Below the pieces are notes generated by a model. The model made no database searches and was not told the origin of the DNA. It saw only the letters and a program-made list of their open reading frames with translations. From Hyphomicrobiaceae bacterium (lineage in GTDB: Bacteria; Pseudomonadota; Alphaproteobacteria; Rhizobiales; Xanthobacteraceae): a DNA stretch of 55,641 bases. The stretch lies in assembly GCA_021324465.1 (NCBI GenBank), contig JAJPJB010000046.1, forward strand, positions 1-55,641, in the 5' to 3' direction. The translations under genes and the position numbers were made by a program. Positions 28,988-37,759 of this stretch are shown one piece after another. Each line of letters opens with the position of its first letter. Position 1 is the stretch's first letter.

Positions 28988-30352
28988 ATGCCCATCAATA
29001 TTCTCATGCCGGCTTTGTCGCCCACGATGGAGAAAGGCAATCTCGCCAAGTGGCTCAAGAAAGAGGGTGACACGGTCAAGACCGGCGACGTGATCGCCGA
29101 GATTGAGACCGACAAGGCGACGATGGAATACGAAGCCGTTGATGACGGTACGCTGGCGAAGATCGTCGTGCCTGAGGGCACACATGATGTCGCGGTCAAC
29201 CAGCTGATTGCAGTGCTTGCGCAGGAAGGCGAAGATGTGAAAGCGGCGGCGGCAGCGGCGGGCGCGGTTGCAGCTGCGCCCACTGTGGCCAAGCCGCCGC
29301 CCGCCCCGTCACTTGCGCCCTCCGGCAATGGCAAGGCTCAGCCTGCCGGCACAACGACCCGCCTCGGCATGCATGCTGCACCGCCTATGCAGGGCGCGCC
29401 GATCGCAGCGCGCGAAGGCGCAAATCGCGTCTTCTCATCGCCGCTGGCGCGGCGCTTGGCGAAAGAGGCCGGCATCGATATCGGCCGCATCCAAGGCACA
29501 GGCCCGCATGGTCGCGTGATCGCGCGCGACGTCGCGACCGCGAAGGAAGGCGGTATGCGCGCGCCCGCCATGGCACCCGGCGCCGCCCCGGCACCGATCA
29601 TTGCGCCATCGATGTCGGATCAGCAGATCCGCGCGCTCTACAAGGAGGGTAGCTACGAGGTCGTGCCGCATGACGGCATGCGCCGTACCATCGCGCAGCG
29701 GCTGACCGCTTCGATCCAGACCATTCCGCATTTCTACCTTACCGTCGACTGCGACATCGGCAGGCTCATCGCGGCACGCGAAGAGATCAATGCGCTTGCG
29801 CCCAAGGACAAGGATGGCAAGCCGACCTACAAGCTTTCGGTCAACGACTTTGTCATCAAGGCGCTGGCGCTCGCGCTGCAGCGCGTGCCCGACGCGAATG
29901 TGAGCTGGACCGAGGCCGGAATGCTCAAGCACAAGCAGTCCGACATCGGCGTTGCGGTTGCCATGCCGAACGGCCTGATCACGCCGATCATCCGCAATGC
30001 GGAGACCAAGTCACTGGCGACAATCTCCAACGAGATGCGCGATCTCGCCATCCGCGCACGCGACCGCAAGCTCAAGCCGCACGAATATCAGGGCGGCACT
30101 TCGGCCGTATCCAATCTGGGCATGTACGGCATCAAGGATTTCACCGCCGTGATCAATCCGCCGCACGCGACCATTCTTGCGGTCGGCGCAGGGGAGGAGC
30201 GCGCCGTTGTCCGCGATGGCAAGATCGAGGTTGCGCATATGATGAGCTGCACGCTGTCATGCGATCACCGCGCCGTGGATGGCGCTCTCGGCGCCGTGCT
30301 GATCGGGGCCTTCAAATCGCTGATCGAAAATCCGGTGATGATGCTGGTGTAA
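28988..30352 (+). CDS. pdhC: Dihydrolipoamide acetyltransferase (PDH E2)
   Basis: A 454-residue E2 core subunit. One lipoyl domain (about 1-80, [10 protein letters not shown]) is followed by an Ala/Pro linker, a peripheral-subunit-binding domain (about 150-185: FSSPLARRLAKEAGIDI, GTGPHGRVIARDV) and the catalytic domain (about 225-454) with the active-site motif DHRAVDGALGA. It transfers acetyl groups from lipoyl to CoA and forms the PDH scaffold. The lipoyl domain is nearly identical to that of PdhB over the first 60 residues, pointing to a duplicated domain. The next gene starts five bases after its stop. Confidence 0.97.
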   Translation: MPINILMPALSPTMEKGNLAKWLKKEGDTVKTGDVIAEIETDKATMEYEAVDDGTLAKIVVPEGTHDVAVNQLIAVLAQEGEDVKAAAAAAGAVAAAPTVAKPPPAPSLAPSGNGKAQPAGTTTRLGMHAAPPMQGAPIAAREGANRVFSSPLARRLAKEAGIDIGRIQGTGPHGRVIARDVATAKEGGMRAPAMAPGAAPAPIIAPSMSDQQIRALYKEGSYEVVPHDGMRRTIAQRLTASIQTIPHFYLTVDCDIGRLIAAREEINALAPKDKDGKPTYKLSVNDFVIKALALALQRVPDANVSWTEAGMLKHKQSDIGVAVAMPNGLITPIIRNAETKSLATISNEMRDLAIRARDRKLKPHEYQGGTSAVSNLGMYGIKDFTAVINPPHATILAVGAGEERAVVRDGKIEVAHMMSCTLSCDHRAVDGALGAVLIGAFKSLIENPVMMLV

Positions 30353-30357
30353 GGAAA

Positions 30358-30741
30358 ATGCCTCTGGTGCGCATCGATCTGCGGCGCGGCAAATCGGCAG
30401 CTTACAAGAAGGCGATCAGCGCCGGGGTCTACCAGGCGTTGCGCGAGATATTTGGCGTTCCTGAAAACGACCGGTTCATGGTCGTGACTGATCGTGCCGA
30501 GGAGGATTTCCTTTATGAGCAGAGCTATCTCGGCATCGCGCACGGTGCCGACTTCGTCATGCTGCAGATCACGGTCAGCGATACGCGAAGCGTCGAACAG
30601 AAGCAGGCCCTTTATGCGCGCATCGTCGAGTTGCTGAGCAAAAATCCCGGTATCCGGCCGCAGGACGTAATGATCAATCTAATCGACGTGGGCAAAGAGA
30701 ACTGGTCGTTTGGCAACGGCATCGCGCAATACCTTGTCTAA
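30358..30741 (+). CDS. Tautomerase/MIF-family protein
   Basis: A 127-residue protein of the 4-oxalocrotonate tautomerase superfamily. The start at 30358 leaves Pro directly after Met (MPLVRIDLRRGKS), the catalytic N-terminal proline of the family. The two beta-alpha-beta halves are visible (KKAISAGVYQALREIFGVPENDRF and KQALYARIVELLSKNPGIRPQDVMINL). The C-terminal GKENWSFGNGIAQY resembles cis-CaaD/MSAD-like groups. The natural substrate is unknown. Five bases separate it from pdhC, and AAGGA spans the pdhC stop, so it is read on the PDH transcript. Its 3' end overlaps the convergent ModA-like gene by four bases. Confidence 0.85.
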   Translation: MPLVRIDLRRGKSAAYKKAISAGVYQALREIFGVPENDRFMVVTDRAEEDFLYEQSYLGIAHGADFVMLQITVSDTRSVEQKQALYARIVELLSKNPGIRPQDVMINLIDVGKENWSFGNGIAQYLV

Positions 30742-31436
30742 GCCGGATCCAGTCCCTTGGCGCGGAACGCTGCGGCGGCCGGAGGCGAGCGCAGGAACGT
30801 AATCAAAGCCCTTCCCAGTTCGGCGTGCTCGCTGTCGCGCATGAGGCCGGCCGCGAACGGCGTGACGAGATTGAGATCACCGGGCAGAAAGCCGACAATC
30901 TCGGCACCTTTCACATGAAGGAGTTCCGGCTTTTGCTGCACAGCGAGTTCGACCTCGCCGGTGAGCAGAAGCTCGGCGCAGAAACCGCCCGCCGGCGGAA
31001 ATTTGGTCTTCGGCCGCATCGCCTCCGCAATGCCCATGCGCTCCAAAAGCCTGGCAAAATATACACCGCTGGCGCCGCCGGCTGACGGCTCGCTGTAAGC
31101 AATCGATTTGGCGTTGAGCAGAGTCCGTTTCAGCGCTTCAGGCGTTGAGATGTCCGGCTTCGGCGCACCGGCTTTCACGGCGATAGCGACGCCGGAGCTT
31201 GCCAATGCCATGGCCGATCCGACGACAATCTTGCCTTGCTTGCTCAGACTTTCGAGCCCGGCCAGGCTCAAGATCAGTACATCGGCCCTTTCGCCGCTCT
31301 CGACGCGCTTGACCAGCATCGGCGCCGTGCCCCAAGTGACGGCAATCTTGTGGCCGTTTGCCCTTTCGAACTGCGAGAACAGGTCTTCGGCAGCGCTGCG
31401 TACGCCAATCGTGCTGTAGACCGTCAATTCGGCCAT
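30738..31436 (-). CDS. ModA-like substrate-binding protein without signal peptide
   Basis: A 232-residue protein of the periplasmic-binding type II class, similar to molybdate-binding ModA (LTVYSTIGVRSAAEDLFSQFERANGHKIAVTWGTAPMLVKRVESGERADVLI would be one stretch; here only short pieces are cited: STIGVRSAAED, GERADVLIL, SEPSAGGASGVYFARL). From ATG 31436 the mature fold begins within three residues. Upstream, MLLPRGRF adds only eight residues, so no export signal is visible and the protein should stay in the cytoplasm. No transporter genes accompany it. The ligand is unknown. Confidence 0.72.
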   Translation of the reverse strand: MAELTVYSTIGVRSAAEDLFSQFERANGHKIAVTWGTAPMLVKRVESGERADVLILSLAGLESLSKQGKIVVGSAMALASSGVAIAVKAGAPKPDISTPEALKRTLLNAKSIAYSEPSAGGASGVYFARLLERMGIAEAMRPKTKFPPAGGFCAELLLTGEVELAVQQKPELLHVKGAEIVGFLPGDLNLVTPFAAGLMRDSEHAELGRALITFLRSPPAAAAFRAKGLDPA

Positions 31437-31526
31437 GAATCGGCCTCGTGGCAAGAGCATTCGTCTTGCTTCATCTTATCGCGCGTGGCAAGCAGCGACG
31501 AACGAAAACTTGATGCTACAGATGCA

Positions 31527-32138
31527 ATGGATGATCTGATCGAAGGCTACCGCCGTTTTCGCGCCGGCACTTGGCGGGACGAAAGGAGCCGTTTTGAGGA
31601 ATTGAGCCGTCTTGGGCAGCAGCCGCGGGCCCTGGTCATCGCCTGTTCGGACAGCCGCACCGATCCGCAGATGATCTTCAATGCTCGGCCCGGCGAACTC
31701 TTCGTCGTGCGCAACGTTGCCAACCTTGTGCCGCCCTATGGGCCGGACGACAACCCGCACGGCATCAGTGCGGCAATCGAATTCGCCGTGCGCTCGCTGC
31801 GCGTCGGCCAGATCATCGTGCTCGGGCACGCCATGTGCGGCGGTATCCGCGCCTTGTTGGACGGCGTTCCGCCTGAAGCGTCGGATTTCGTCGGCCCATG
31901 GGTGCGCATTGCTGAGCCGGCGCGACGCCGGGCCCTGCGCAAGCCGCGCGAGCAGCGGCATGATTTCTGTGAGCGCGAGGGCGTACGGCTGTCGCTTGAC
32001 AATCTGGTGACTTTTCCATGGATCGAAACGGCCGTCGAAAGCGGCGATCTCAAGCTCCACGGCGCGTTCTTCGACATCCGCTCGGGCGTGCTCGAGCGCC
32101 TGGAGGACGACGGAAATTTTCGGCCCATTCCGGAATAG
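31527..32138 (+). CDS. Beta-class carbonic anhydrase
   Basis: A 203-residue zinc enzyme for CO2/bicarbonate interconversion. Zinc and dyad residues are Cys and Asp-Ser-Arg in ACSDSRTDPQ (about 37-46) and the HxxC pair in LGHAMCGG (about 97-104). RNVANLVPPYGPD and the ISAAIEFAVRSL helix fit the beta class. ATG 31527 is chosen because homology starts at once (MDDLIEGYRRFRAG). The upstream ribosome-binding site is poor, and a GTG about 43 bp upstream is an alternative. It stands between the PDH core genes and lpdA on the same strand. Confidence 0.9.
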   Translation: MDDLIEGYRRFRAGTWRDERSRFEELSRLGQQPRALVIACSDSRTDPQMIFNARPGELFVVRNVANLVPPYGPDDNPHGISAAIEFAVRSLRVGQIIVLGHAMCGGIRALLDGVPPEASDFVGPWVRIAEPARRRALRKPREQRHDFCEREGVRLSLDNLVTFPWIETAVESGDLKLHGAFFDIRSGVLERLEDDGNFRPIPE

Positions 32139-32219
32139 AGGGACTTGCTGTAAGAGCGTCCGCGGCCGCCCCATATGGCGGCAAAGCGAGCTTGCGCAGC
32201 GCCGAAAAACGAGGACTGA

Positions 32220-33641
32220 ATGGCTGAAACGAATTTCGACATCATCATCATTGGTTCGGGACCGGGCGGCTATGTCACCGCCATCCGCGCGGCCCAGCTC
32301 GGGTTCAAGACCGCCATTGTCGAACGCGAATATTTGGGCGGCATCTGTCTGAATTGGGGCTGCATCCCGACCAAAGCGCTGCTGCGTTCTGCAGAGATTT
32401 TTCATTATCTGCAGCACGCCGGGGATTACGGTCTCTCGGCCGACAAGGTGACCTACGATCCGTCTGCCGTAGTGAAACGCTCGCGTGCGGTATCCAAGCG
32501 CCTCAATGACGGCGTCGGCTTTCTCATGAGGAAGAACAAAGTCACAGTGATCTGGGGCGAGGCCGTCATCGACGCACCCGGCAGGATCATCGTGAGGGAA
32601 GGGCGCAACGAAGCGCCGAAGGGCGCGCAGGGCGCCGGCACTTATGCGGCCAAACACATCATCATCGCGACCGGCGCGCGGCCACGAATTCTGCCCGGCC
32701 TCGAACCGGATAAGAAATTGATCTGGACCTATTTCGAAGCCATGGTGCCGGATCGCATGCCGAGGACCCTCCTTGTCATCGGCTCCGGCGCCATCGGCAT
32801 CGAATTCGCGTCCTTCTATCGCACCCTCGGCGCCGAAGTAACGGTGGTCGAAGTTTTGCCGCAGATTCTGCCGGCCGAAGACGCCGAGATTGCCGCGTTC
32901 GCGCGCAAGAGCTTTGAGAAGCAAGGCATCAAGATTTTCACCGGCGCCAAAGTGGCCAAACTTGACAAGAAGGGTGATAGCGTTGCCGCAACCATTGATG
33001 ACGGCAAAGGCGGCACACAGACTCTAACCGTTGATCGCGTCATTTCGGCGGTCGGCGTCGTCGGCAATATTGAAAATCTGGGGCTGGAAAAGCTTGGCGT
33101 GAAGAGCGAGCGCGGCGCAATCGTTATCGACGGGATGTGCCGCACCAACGTGCCCGGCATCTACGCCATCGGCGATGTCGCAGGTCCGCCGCTGCTCGCC
33201 CACAAGGCCGAGCACGAAGGCGTCATCTGCGTCGAGGGCATCAAAGGGCTGCATCCGCAGGCCATGGACAAGCGCCTGATTCCTGGCTGCACCTATTGCA
33301 GCCCGCAGATCGCCTCGGTCGGCATTACCGAGCAGGCCGCCAAGGAGCAAAAGCGCGATATCCGTGTCGGCCGCTTTCCCTTTGTCGGCAATGGCAAGGC
33401 GATCGCGCTCGGCGAGGATCAGGGGCTCGTCAAAGTGATTTTCGACAAGAAGACCGGCCAGCTTCTCGGCGCGCATATGGTTGGCGCGGAAGTCACCGAG
33501 CTCATTCAGGGCTATGTGGTGGCGATGAATCTCGAGACCACGGAGGAAGAATTGATGCACACCGTGTTCCCGCATCCGACACTCTCGGAAATGATGAAGG
33601 AGGCGGTGCTCGATGCCTATGGGCGCGTGTTGAACATTTAA
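32220..33641 (+). CDS. lpdA: Dihydrolipoyl dehydrogenase (E3)
   Basis: A 473-residue FAD disulfide oxidoreductase that reoxidises the dihydrolipoyl groups of PdhB and PdhC with NAD+. The N-terminal FAD motif is IIIGSGPGGYVTAIRAAQLG. The redox-active pair is in GGICLNWGCIPTKAL. The NAD motif is VIGSGAIGIEFASFY, YAIGDVAGPPLLAHKAEHEG is the second FAD site, and HTVFPHPTLSEMMKEA gives the His-Glu active-site pair. It starts 81 bp after the carbonic anhydrase stop. The other two PDH enzymes lie on the same strand upstream. Confidence 0.97.
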   Translation: MAETNFDIIIIGSGPGGYVTAIRAAQLGFKTAIVEREYLGGICLNWGCIPTKALLRSAEIFHYLQHAGDYGLSADKVTYDPSAVVKRSRAVSKRLNDGVGFLMRKNKVTVIWGEAVIDAPGRIIVREGRNEAPKGAQGAGTYAAKHIIIATGARPRILPGLEPDKKLIWTYFEAMVPDRMPRTLLVIGSGAIGIEFASFYRTLGAEVTVVEVLPQILPAEDAEIAAFARKSFEKQGIKIFTGAKVAKLDKKGDSVAATIDDGKGGTQTLTVDRVISAVGVVGNIENLGLEKLGVKSERGAIVIDGMCRTNVPGIYAIGDVAGPPLLAHKAEHEGVICVEGIKGLHPQAMDKRLIPGCTYCSPQIASVGITEQAAKEQKRDIRVGRFPFVGNGKAIALGEDQGLVKVIFDKKTGQLLGAHMVGAEVTELIQGYVVAMNLETTEEELMHTVFPHPTLSEMMKEAVLDAYGRVLNI

Positions 33642-33864
33642 CGTTCGCGCTGCATGTTCTTATTCGATTGCGGCGATCATCGCGTCCTCGTCGCGTGCGA
33701 CATCGATTTGCGCCCCGTCACCGACGAGGTCGAATAGAAGCGAGAGGGTTGAGCCCGCCGCTGAATTTCCGGCTCCATGCTTATCTGCGTAGGTCGCGTC
33801 ATGATGGCAACGCCTGCCGTCACGATCTGCTCGAGATAAGCGCGTGTCGCGCTTTGTGCGGAAA
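33642..33864 (-). other. Possible gene fossil downstream of lpdA
   Basis: On the minus strand one frame ends at 33660 and reads, going upstream, as protein-like sequence: DATYADKHGAGNSAAG, then STLSLLFDLVGDG, then AQIDVARDEDAMIAAIE. A second minus frame just upstream reads YLEQIVTAGVAIM, and the two could be joined by one shift near 33800. No start codon and no family were identified. It may be the end of a decayed gene, or a chance opening in GC-rich DNA. Confidence 0.25.
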
Positions 33865-35088
33865 CTATGCGACTAGTCCCGCCATCGGCTTCACGCCGTC
33901 GCTGCCGGGGAATACATTCTGCGCCAAAATCCGCTCGTCGGCATGCAGGTGATCCCTCAGCACGCCTTTGATCGCCGCGCGCAGGTCGATGGTTGGCCTA
34001 AGGTCGCGTTTCTCGTAGAGATCGCCAGGTTTCAACCCCGGCCAATCGGCGATGACGCGGCCGCCCTTGAGCGCGCCGCCGACCAGAAGTGCGACGGTGG
34101 CGGTGCCGTGATCGGTGCCGTCGGTGCCGTTGATATGGGCGGTGCGGCCGAACTCGGTCGCCAGCATCACCGCCGTATCGCGCCATGCCGGGCCCATATT
34201 GGCCTTGATCGCGGCGATTGCGTCATCGAGGGCGCCGAGCAATTGCGAGAGCCGGCCGCTGGCGATCCCTTCATTGACATGGGTGTCCCAGCCATCGAGC
34301 GCCAGCGCGCCAATCCGCGGCCCGTCGGGCTGCGCCAAAAATCTTGCGGCATTGCCGGCGGCTTCGGAGAAATAGGCGCGCGCTTGCGCAGCGCCGGATA
34401 CCGGCTTCTTCATCGCATCGCCCGGATGCTCGATCGCGGCCAGCTTGGAATTGTCTTCGAGCACGCTCGCCAGCTTCACATCGGAATGACGATAAAGGTC
34501 GAGCAGTCGGCCGATTGTGTCTTCGCTTGCCGGCATCGCCCGTTGCGGCGACCAGGACAGCACCGGTGCCGGGCCGCGGACCACAAGCGGCGTCACCGGG
34601 CCGACCGCAAAGACCTTGCTGCCTTTCGGATCGACACGGCCGCCAGGCGCGAGCGAAGCCAGCGCGCGGTTGAGCCAGCCAGACTCGCTCGGCGTCACCT
34701 TCGGCATGCCGCTCTCGAGCACGTCTTGGCCATCGAAGTGCGAGCGCTCGCGATAGGGCGTCGCGCAGGCATGGACGACGATCGCCTCATTGGCCTGGAA
34801 CATGCGATGCAAATTCGGCATCGCCGGATTGAGCGCGAAGAAATCGGTGAGCTTCAGCGCTGGAACCTTACCGTCGAGCGTGAGCGCATTATCGCCGCGC
34901 AATGCCACCCAGTCGGGATCGCCGATCGGGGCGACAGTGGCAAGCCCATCGAGCGCGCCGCGCAAAATAATGGCGAGAAAGCGCGAATCGCGCCCTTGCG
35001 CTTGGGCAAGTCTTGGCAGATGTGCCCAAGCGAACAGCGTACCGGAGGCAAGCAGAACGTCGCGACGTGAAGGAGCGTGCAGGTTCAT
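33865..35088 (-). CDS. DUF1501 family protein, Tat-exported
   Basis: A 407-residue protein of the DUF1501 (sulfatase-fold-like) family. A twin-arginine signal opens it (SRRDVLLASG, then an Ala/Leu-rich core and AQA), so it should be exported folded. Family features include FLAIILRGALDGLATVAP, a central GLALDGWDTHVNEG-like stretch (ALALDGWDTHVNEG) and EFGRTAHINGTDGTDHGTA with the TDHG motif. The biochemical role is not established. ATG 35088 follows GGAGG with five bases between, and lies 3 bp after the stop of the DUF1800 gene, so the two genes are translationally close. Confidence 0.87.
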   Translation of the reverse strand: MNLHAPSRRDVLLASGTLFAWAHLPRLAQAQGRDSRFLAIILRGALDGLATVAPIGDPDWVALRGDNALTLDGKVPALKLTDFFALNPAMPNLHRMFQANEAIVVHACATPYRERSHFDGQDVLESGMPKVTPSESGWLNRALASLAPGGRVDPKGSKVFAVGPVTPLVVRGPAPVLSWSPQRAMPASEDTIGRLLDLYRHSDVKLASVLEDNSKLAAIEHPGDAMKKPVSGAAQARAYFSEAAGNAARFLAQPDGPRIGALALDGWDTHVNEGIASGRLSQLLGALDDAIAAIKANMGPAWRDTAVMLATEFGRTAHINGTDGTDHGTATVALLVGGALKGGRVIADWPGLKPGDLYEKRDLRPTIDLRAAIKGVLRDHLHADERILAQNVFPGSDGVKPMAGLVA

Positions 35089-35090
35089 GG

Positions 35091-36554
35091 TCACCTCCGC
35101 AAGAATTCCGGCGCCATCATGAGCAGCGCCAACGCCTGAACCCGGCTTTCAGCGCGTGCGACGGTGTCACGCGTTGCGCGCGAGGCGAGCGGTCCAAGCC
35201 CGCTGTCCAACAGCGCGATCGGGTCGATGCCTTGTGCGCGGCCGGCAAATTCGCTGGCGATATCGATACGATGAGGTATGCCGTCGATCCACGCCGCCTC
35301 CGTATCGGCAAAGCCATTCGGCGCCGGCGGCCGCCACAGCGGCGCGCCGAGCATCGCCTGCGCATTCATGATGCGGCCGATCGGAACGATGGCCTCCGTG
35401 CCGCTCAAACGAATGACGCCAGCGATCCACTCGGCCGGCGGTTTGAGCTTCTGCCGTTGCGGCGCCCACGACTCGTCGGCTGTCACCAGCGTCGTCGCGA
35501 CAGCTTTTAGATCGCCGTCGCTACCGTGGAAGCTCTCGGCAAGTTTGGCGACCAGCGTAGGCGGCGGGTTGTCAGCGACAAAGTGAGATGCAAGTTTTTC
35601 GGCGATGTGCCGTGCGGTCGCCGGATGACGTGCAAGATCGGCAAGCACCGCACGGCCTTGCTCCACTGCGCTGTCCGGGTAACGCTTGCCCAGCACGATC
35701 TGATCGCCTGGCTCGTGCAGCCGCTTGATGAACGCAAACTCGCCGCCGTGCTCGGGCTCGGCAGGAGGGATCCACGACCATCCGGTCAGCACCTTGGCGA
35801 AGTTCGTCACATCGGTCTGCGTATAGCCTGAGCGAACGCCGAGCGTATGCAGTTCGAGCGTTTCGCGCGCGAGATTTTCGTTCAGGCCTTTGTCGCGGTT
35901 GATTCCGGCAACCGAGTTCGGACCCATAGACTGGACGTTGTCGAGATAGAACAGCATTGCCGGATGGCTTTCGACCGCGAGCAGCAAATCGGCGAAACGG
36001 CCAAGCACATGCGGGCGGATCGCCTCGCGTTCATAAGGTCCGGCCATTGCAATGACTTTATCGGCCGAAATGCAGAAGTGGTTGGACCAGAACCACACCA
36101 GGCGTTCAACAAAGCCGATTTCGGCCGTGACGGCCGCGTCGAAACGTGCCTTTGCTTCGCTCAAAAGAAGCTGCTGCGGCAAGGGCGGCTGGTTCGGCCG
36201 ACTGGGTTTCGCAGGTAAAGAGGAACCTGGCACGGCCATTCCGCCGGCATCAGACACATTTGCCGAAGCAGCGGCGGTCGGCGATGCGCCAGATGGTGGA
36301 TTTTCCCCCGCTTCCCGCTTGGTGCGTTGCGCAAGCTTGTGTAGGGCCTGCCGCTCGGCTTGAAAGTCGAATACCCGGCGCGCCGACTCGGCGCTTGAGG
36401 GCAGGACGGTGGCAATCTGGCCGCTGCCGGGACGATCAAGGTCGGCGAGCAAGGCGCCGCGGGGGTCGTTCGCGAGGGCATTGATCTGGTCGCCGACCGG
36501 GCCGAAGCCAAATCTGTGGAGCGCAAGTGCAGCCGCTTCTTGTGCGCGAGCCAC
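35091..36554 (-). CDS. DUF1800 family protein
   Basis: A 487-residue DUF1800 protein. The family opening ALHRFGFGP is at about residues 10-18. Also present are FVERLVWFWSNHFCIS, RPHVLGRFADLLLAVESHPAMLFYLDN, NENLARETLELHTLGVRSGYTQTDV and FAKVLTGWSW. The GTG at 36554, with AAGGAA eight bases upstream, places homology near the N-terminus; an in-frame ATG at 36593 is the alternative. No clear signal peptide is seen in either version. DUF1800 genes are commonly paired with DUF1501 as here. The pair's function is unknown; export of at least the partner suggests an envelope role. Confidence 0.87.
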   Translation of the reverse strand: MARAQEAAALALHRFGFGPVGDQINALANDPRGALLADLDRPGSGQIATVLPSSAESARRVFDFQAERQALHKLAQRTKREAGENPPSGASPTAAASANVSDAGGMAVPGSSLPAKPSRPNQPPLPQQLLLSEAKARFDAAVTAEIGFVERLVWFWSNHFCISADKVIAMAGPYEREAIRPHVLGRFADLLLAVESHPAMLFYLDNVQSMGPNSVAGINRDKGLNENLARETLELHTLGVRSGYTQTDVTNFAKVLTGWSWIPPAEPEHGGEFAFIKRLHEPGDQIVLGKRYPDSAVEQGRAVLADLARHPATARHIAEKLASHFVADNPPPTLVAKLAESFHGSDGDLKAVATTLVTADESWAPQRQKLKPPAEWIAGVIRLSGTEAIVPIGRIMNAQAMLGAPLWRPPAPNGFADTEAAWIDGIPHRIDIASEFAGRAQGIDPIALLDSGLGPLASRATRDTVARAESRVQALALLMMAPEFLRR

Positions 36555-36798
36555 GACGAAATTTCCTTGCAATTTCCTGTCGCGATGTTGCACATCGCAA
36601 TGATTCCACTAAGGCCTTTTTATTGTGGCAAAAGTTGCGCTTGGCGCGGCGCAAAGGCTTTGAAAATCGTTACGTTTTGTTCATGCGCGCGTGGGGCAGA
36701 ATGCGACGATTTGGAACTCAAACCTTGCAGCGCAGCAACCGGAGCCGTAAGTATGGCACGTGGGACAGCCGTTCCCGCCCAAGCTGGCGCAATGATAG

Positions 36799-37755
36799 AT
36801 GGCCGTTCTGATTGATACGATTGCTGATGCTGCTGCAAGCCGTCCGCGTCATCCGGAAAAGGCGCGCCGGCCCGACCAGCCGATTCTGCAAAAGCCTGAC
36901 TGGATTCGGGTCAAGGCTCCGGTTTCAGCGGGCTACGCCACGACCAGACAGATCGTGCGTGACAACGGCCTGCATACGGTGTGCGAGGAAGCCGGCTGCC
37001 CGAATATCGGCGAGTGCTGGGAGAAGAGGCACGCGACCTTCATGATCATGGGCGACACCTGCACGCGCGCCTGCGCCTTTTGCAATGTGAAGACCGGACT
37101 TCCGGGAGCACTCGATCCCGGCGAGCCCGAGCACGTCGCGCAAGCCACCGCACAGCTCGGCCTCGCCCATGTCGTTGTGACATCAGTGGATCGCGATGAT
37201 CTTGAAGACGGCGGCGCGGCGCATTTTGCTGCCGTGATCCGCGCCATCCGCAGACGTTGCGATAAAACCACGATCGAAGTGTTGACGCCGGATTTCCTGC
37301 GCAAGGACGGTGCGGTCGAGACCGTAGTCGCGGCAAAGCCCGACGTGTTCAACCACAATCTCGAAACCGTACCCTCGAAATACCTCGCCGTGCGACCAGG
37401 CGCGCGTTACTTCGCCTCGATCCGGCTGCTGCAGCGGGTCAAAGAAATCGATCCAGACATGTTCACCAAGTCCGGCATCATGGTGGGGCTGGGCGAGGAG
37501 CGGAACGAAATCTTGCAGGTCATGGATGACTTGCGCGCAGCCGGCGTCGACTTCCTGACCATCGGCCAGTATTTGCAACCCTCGCGCAAACATCATCCGG
37601 TCATGCGCTTCGTACCGCCGGATGAGTTCAAGTCGCTCGAAACGATCGCCTATGCCAAGGGATTCGCGCTTGTCGCGGCAAGTCCGCTGACACGATCCTC
37701 GCATCATGCGGGCGAAGACTTTGCGCGGCTGAAGGCGCAGCGGACAGCACGTTGA
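36799..37755 (+). CDS. lipA: Lipoyl synthase
   Basis: A 318-residue radical-SAM enzyme that inserts two sulfurs into octanoyl groups on lipoyl domains. The auxiliary cluster is bound by [12 protein letters not shown], and the SAM cluster by [10 protein letters not shown]. The conserved C-terminal RSSYHAGE-type motif is [13 protein letters not shown]. The substrates encoded in this window are PdhB and PdhC. The start ATG 36799 gives the expected N-terminal extension. ratA begins five bases after its stop. Confidence 0.96.
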   Translation: MAVLIDTIADAAASRPRHPEKARRPDQPILQKPDWIRVKAPVSAGYATTRQIVRDNGLHTVCEEAGCPNIGECWEKRHATFMIMGDTCTRACAFCNVKTGLPGALDPGEPEHVAQATAQLGLAHVVVTSVDRDDLEDGGAAHFAAVIRAIRRRCDKTTIEVLTPDFLRKDGAVETVVAAKPDVFNHNLETVPSKYLAVRPGARYFASIRLLQRVKEIDPDMFTKSGIMVGLGEERNEILQVMDDLRAAGVDFLTIGQYLQPSRKHHPVMRFVPPDEFKSLETIAYAKGFALVAASPLTRSSHHAGEDFARLKAQRTAR

Positions 37756-37759
37756 TTTG

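Noticed and set aside
31236-31526. N-terminal extension of the carbonic anhydrase frame
   Set aside because: Homology starts at 31527. The extension lies over the divergent ModA-like gene and its promoter region.
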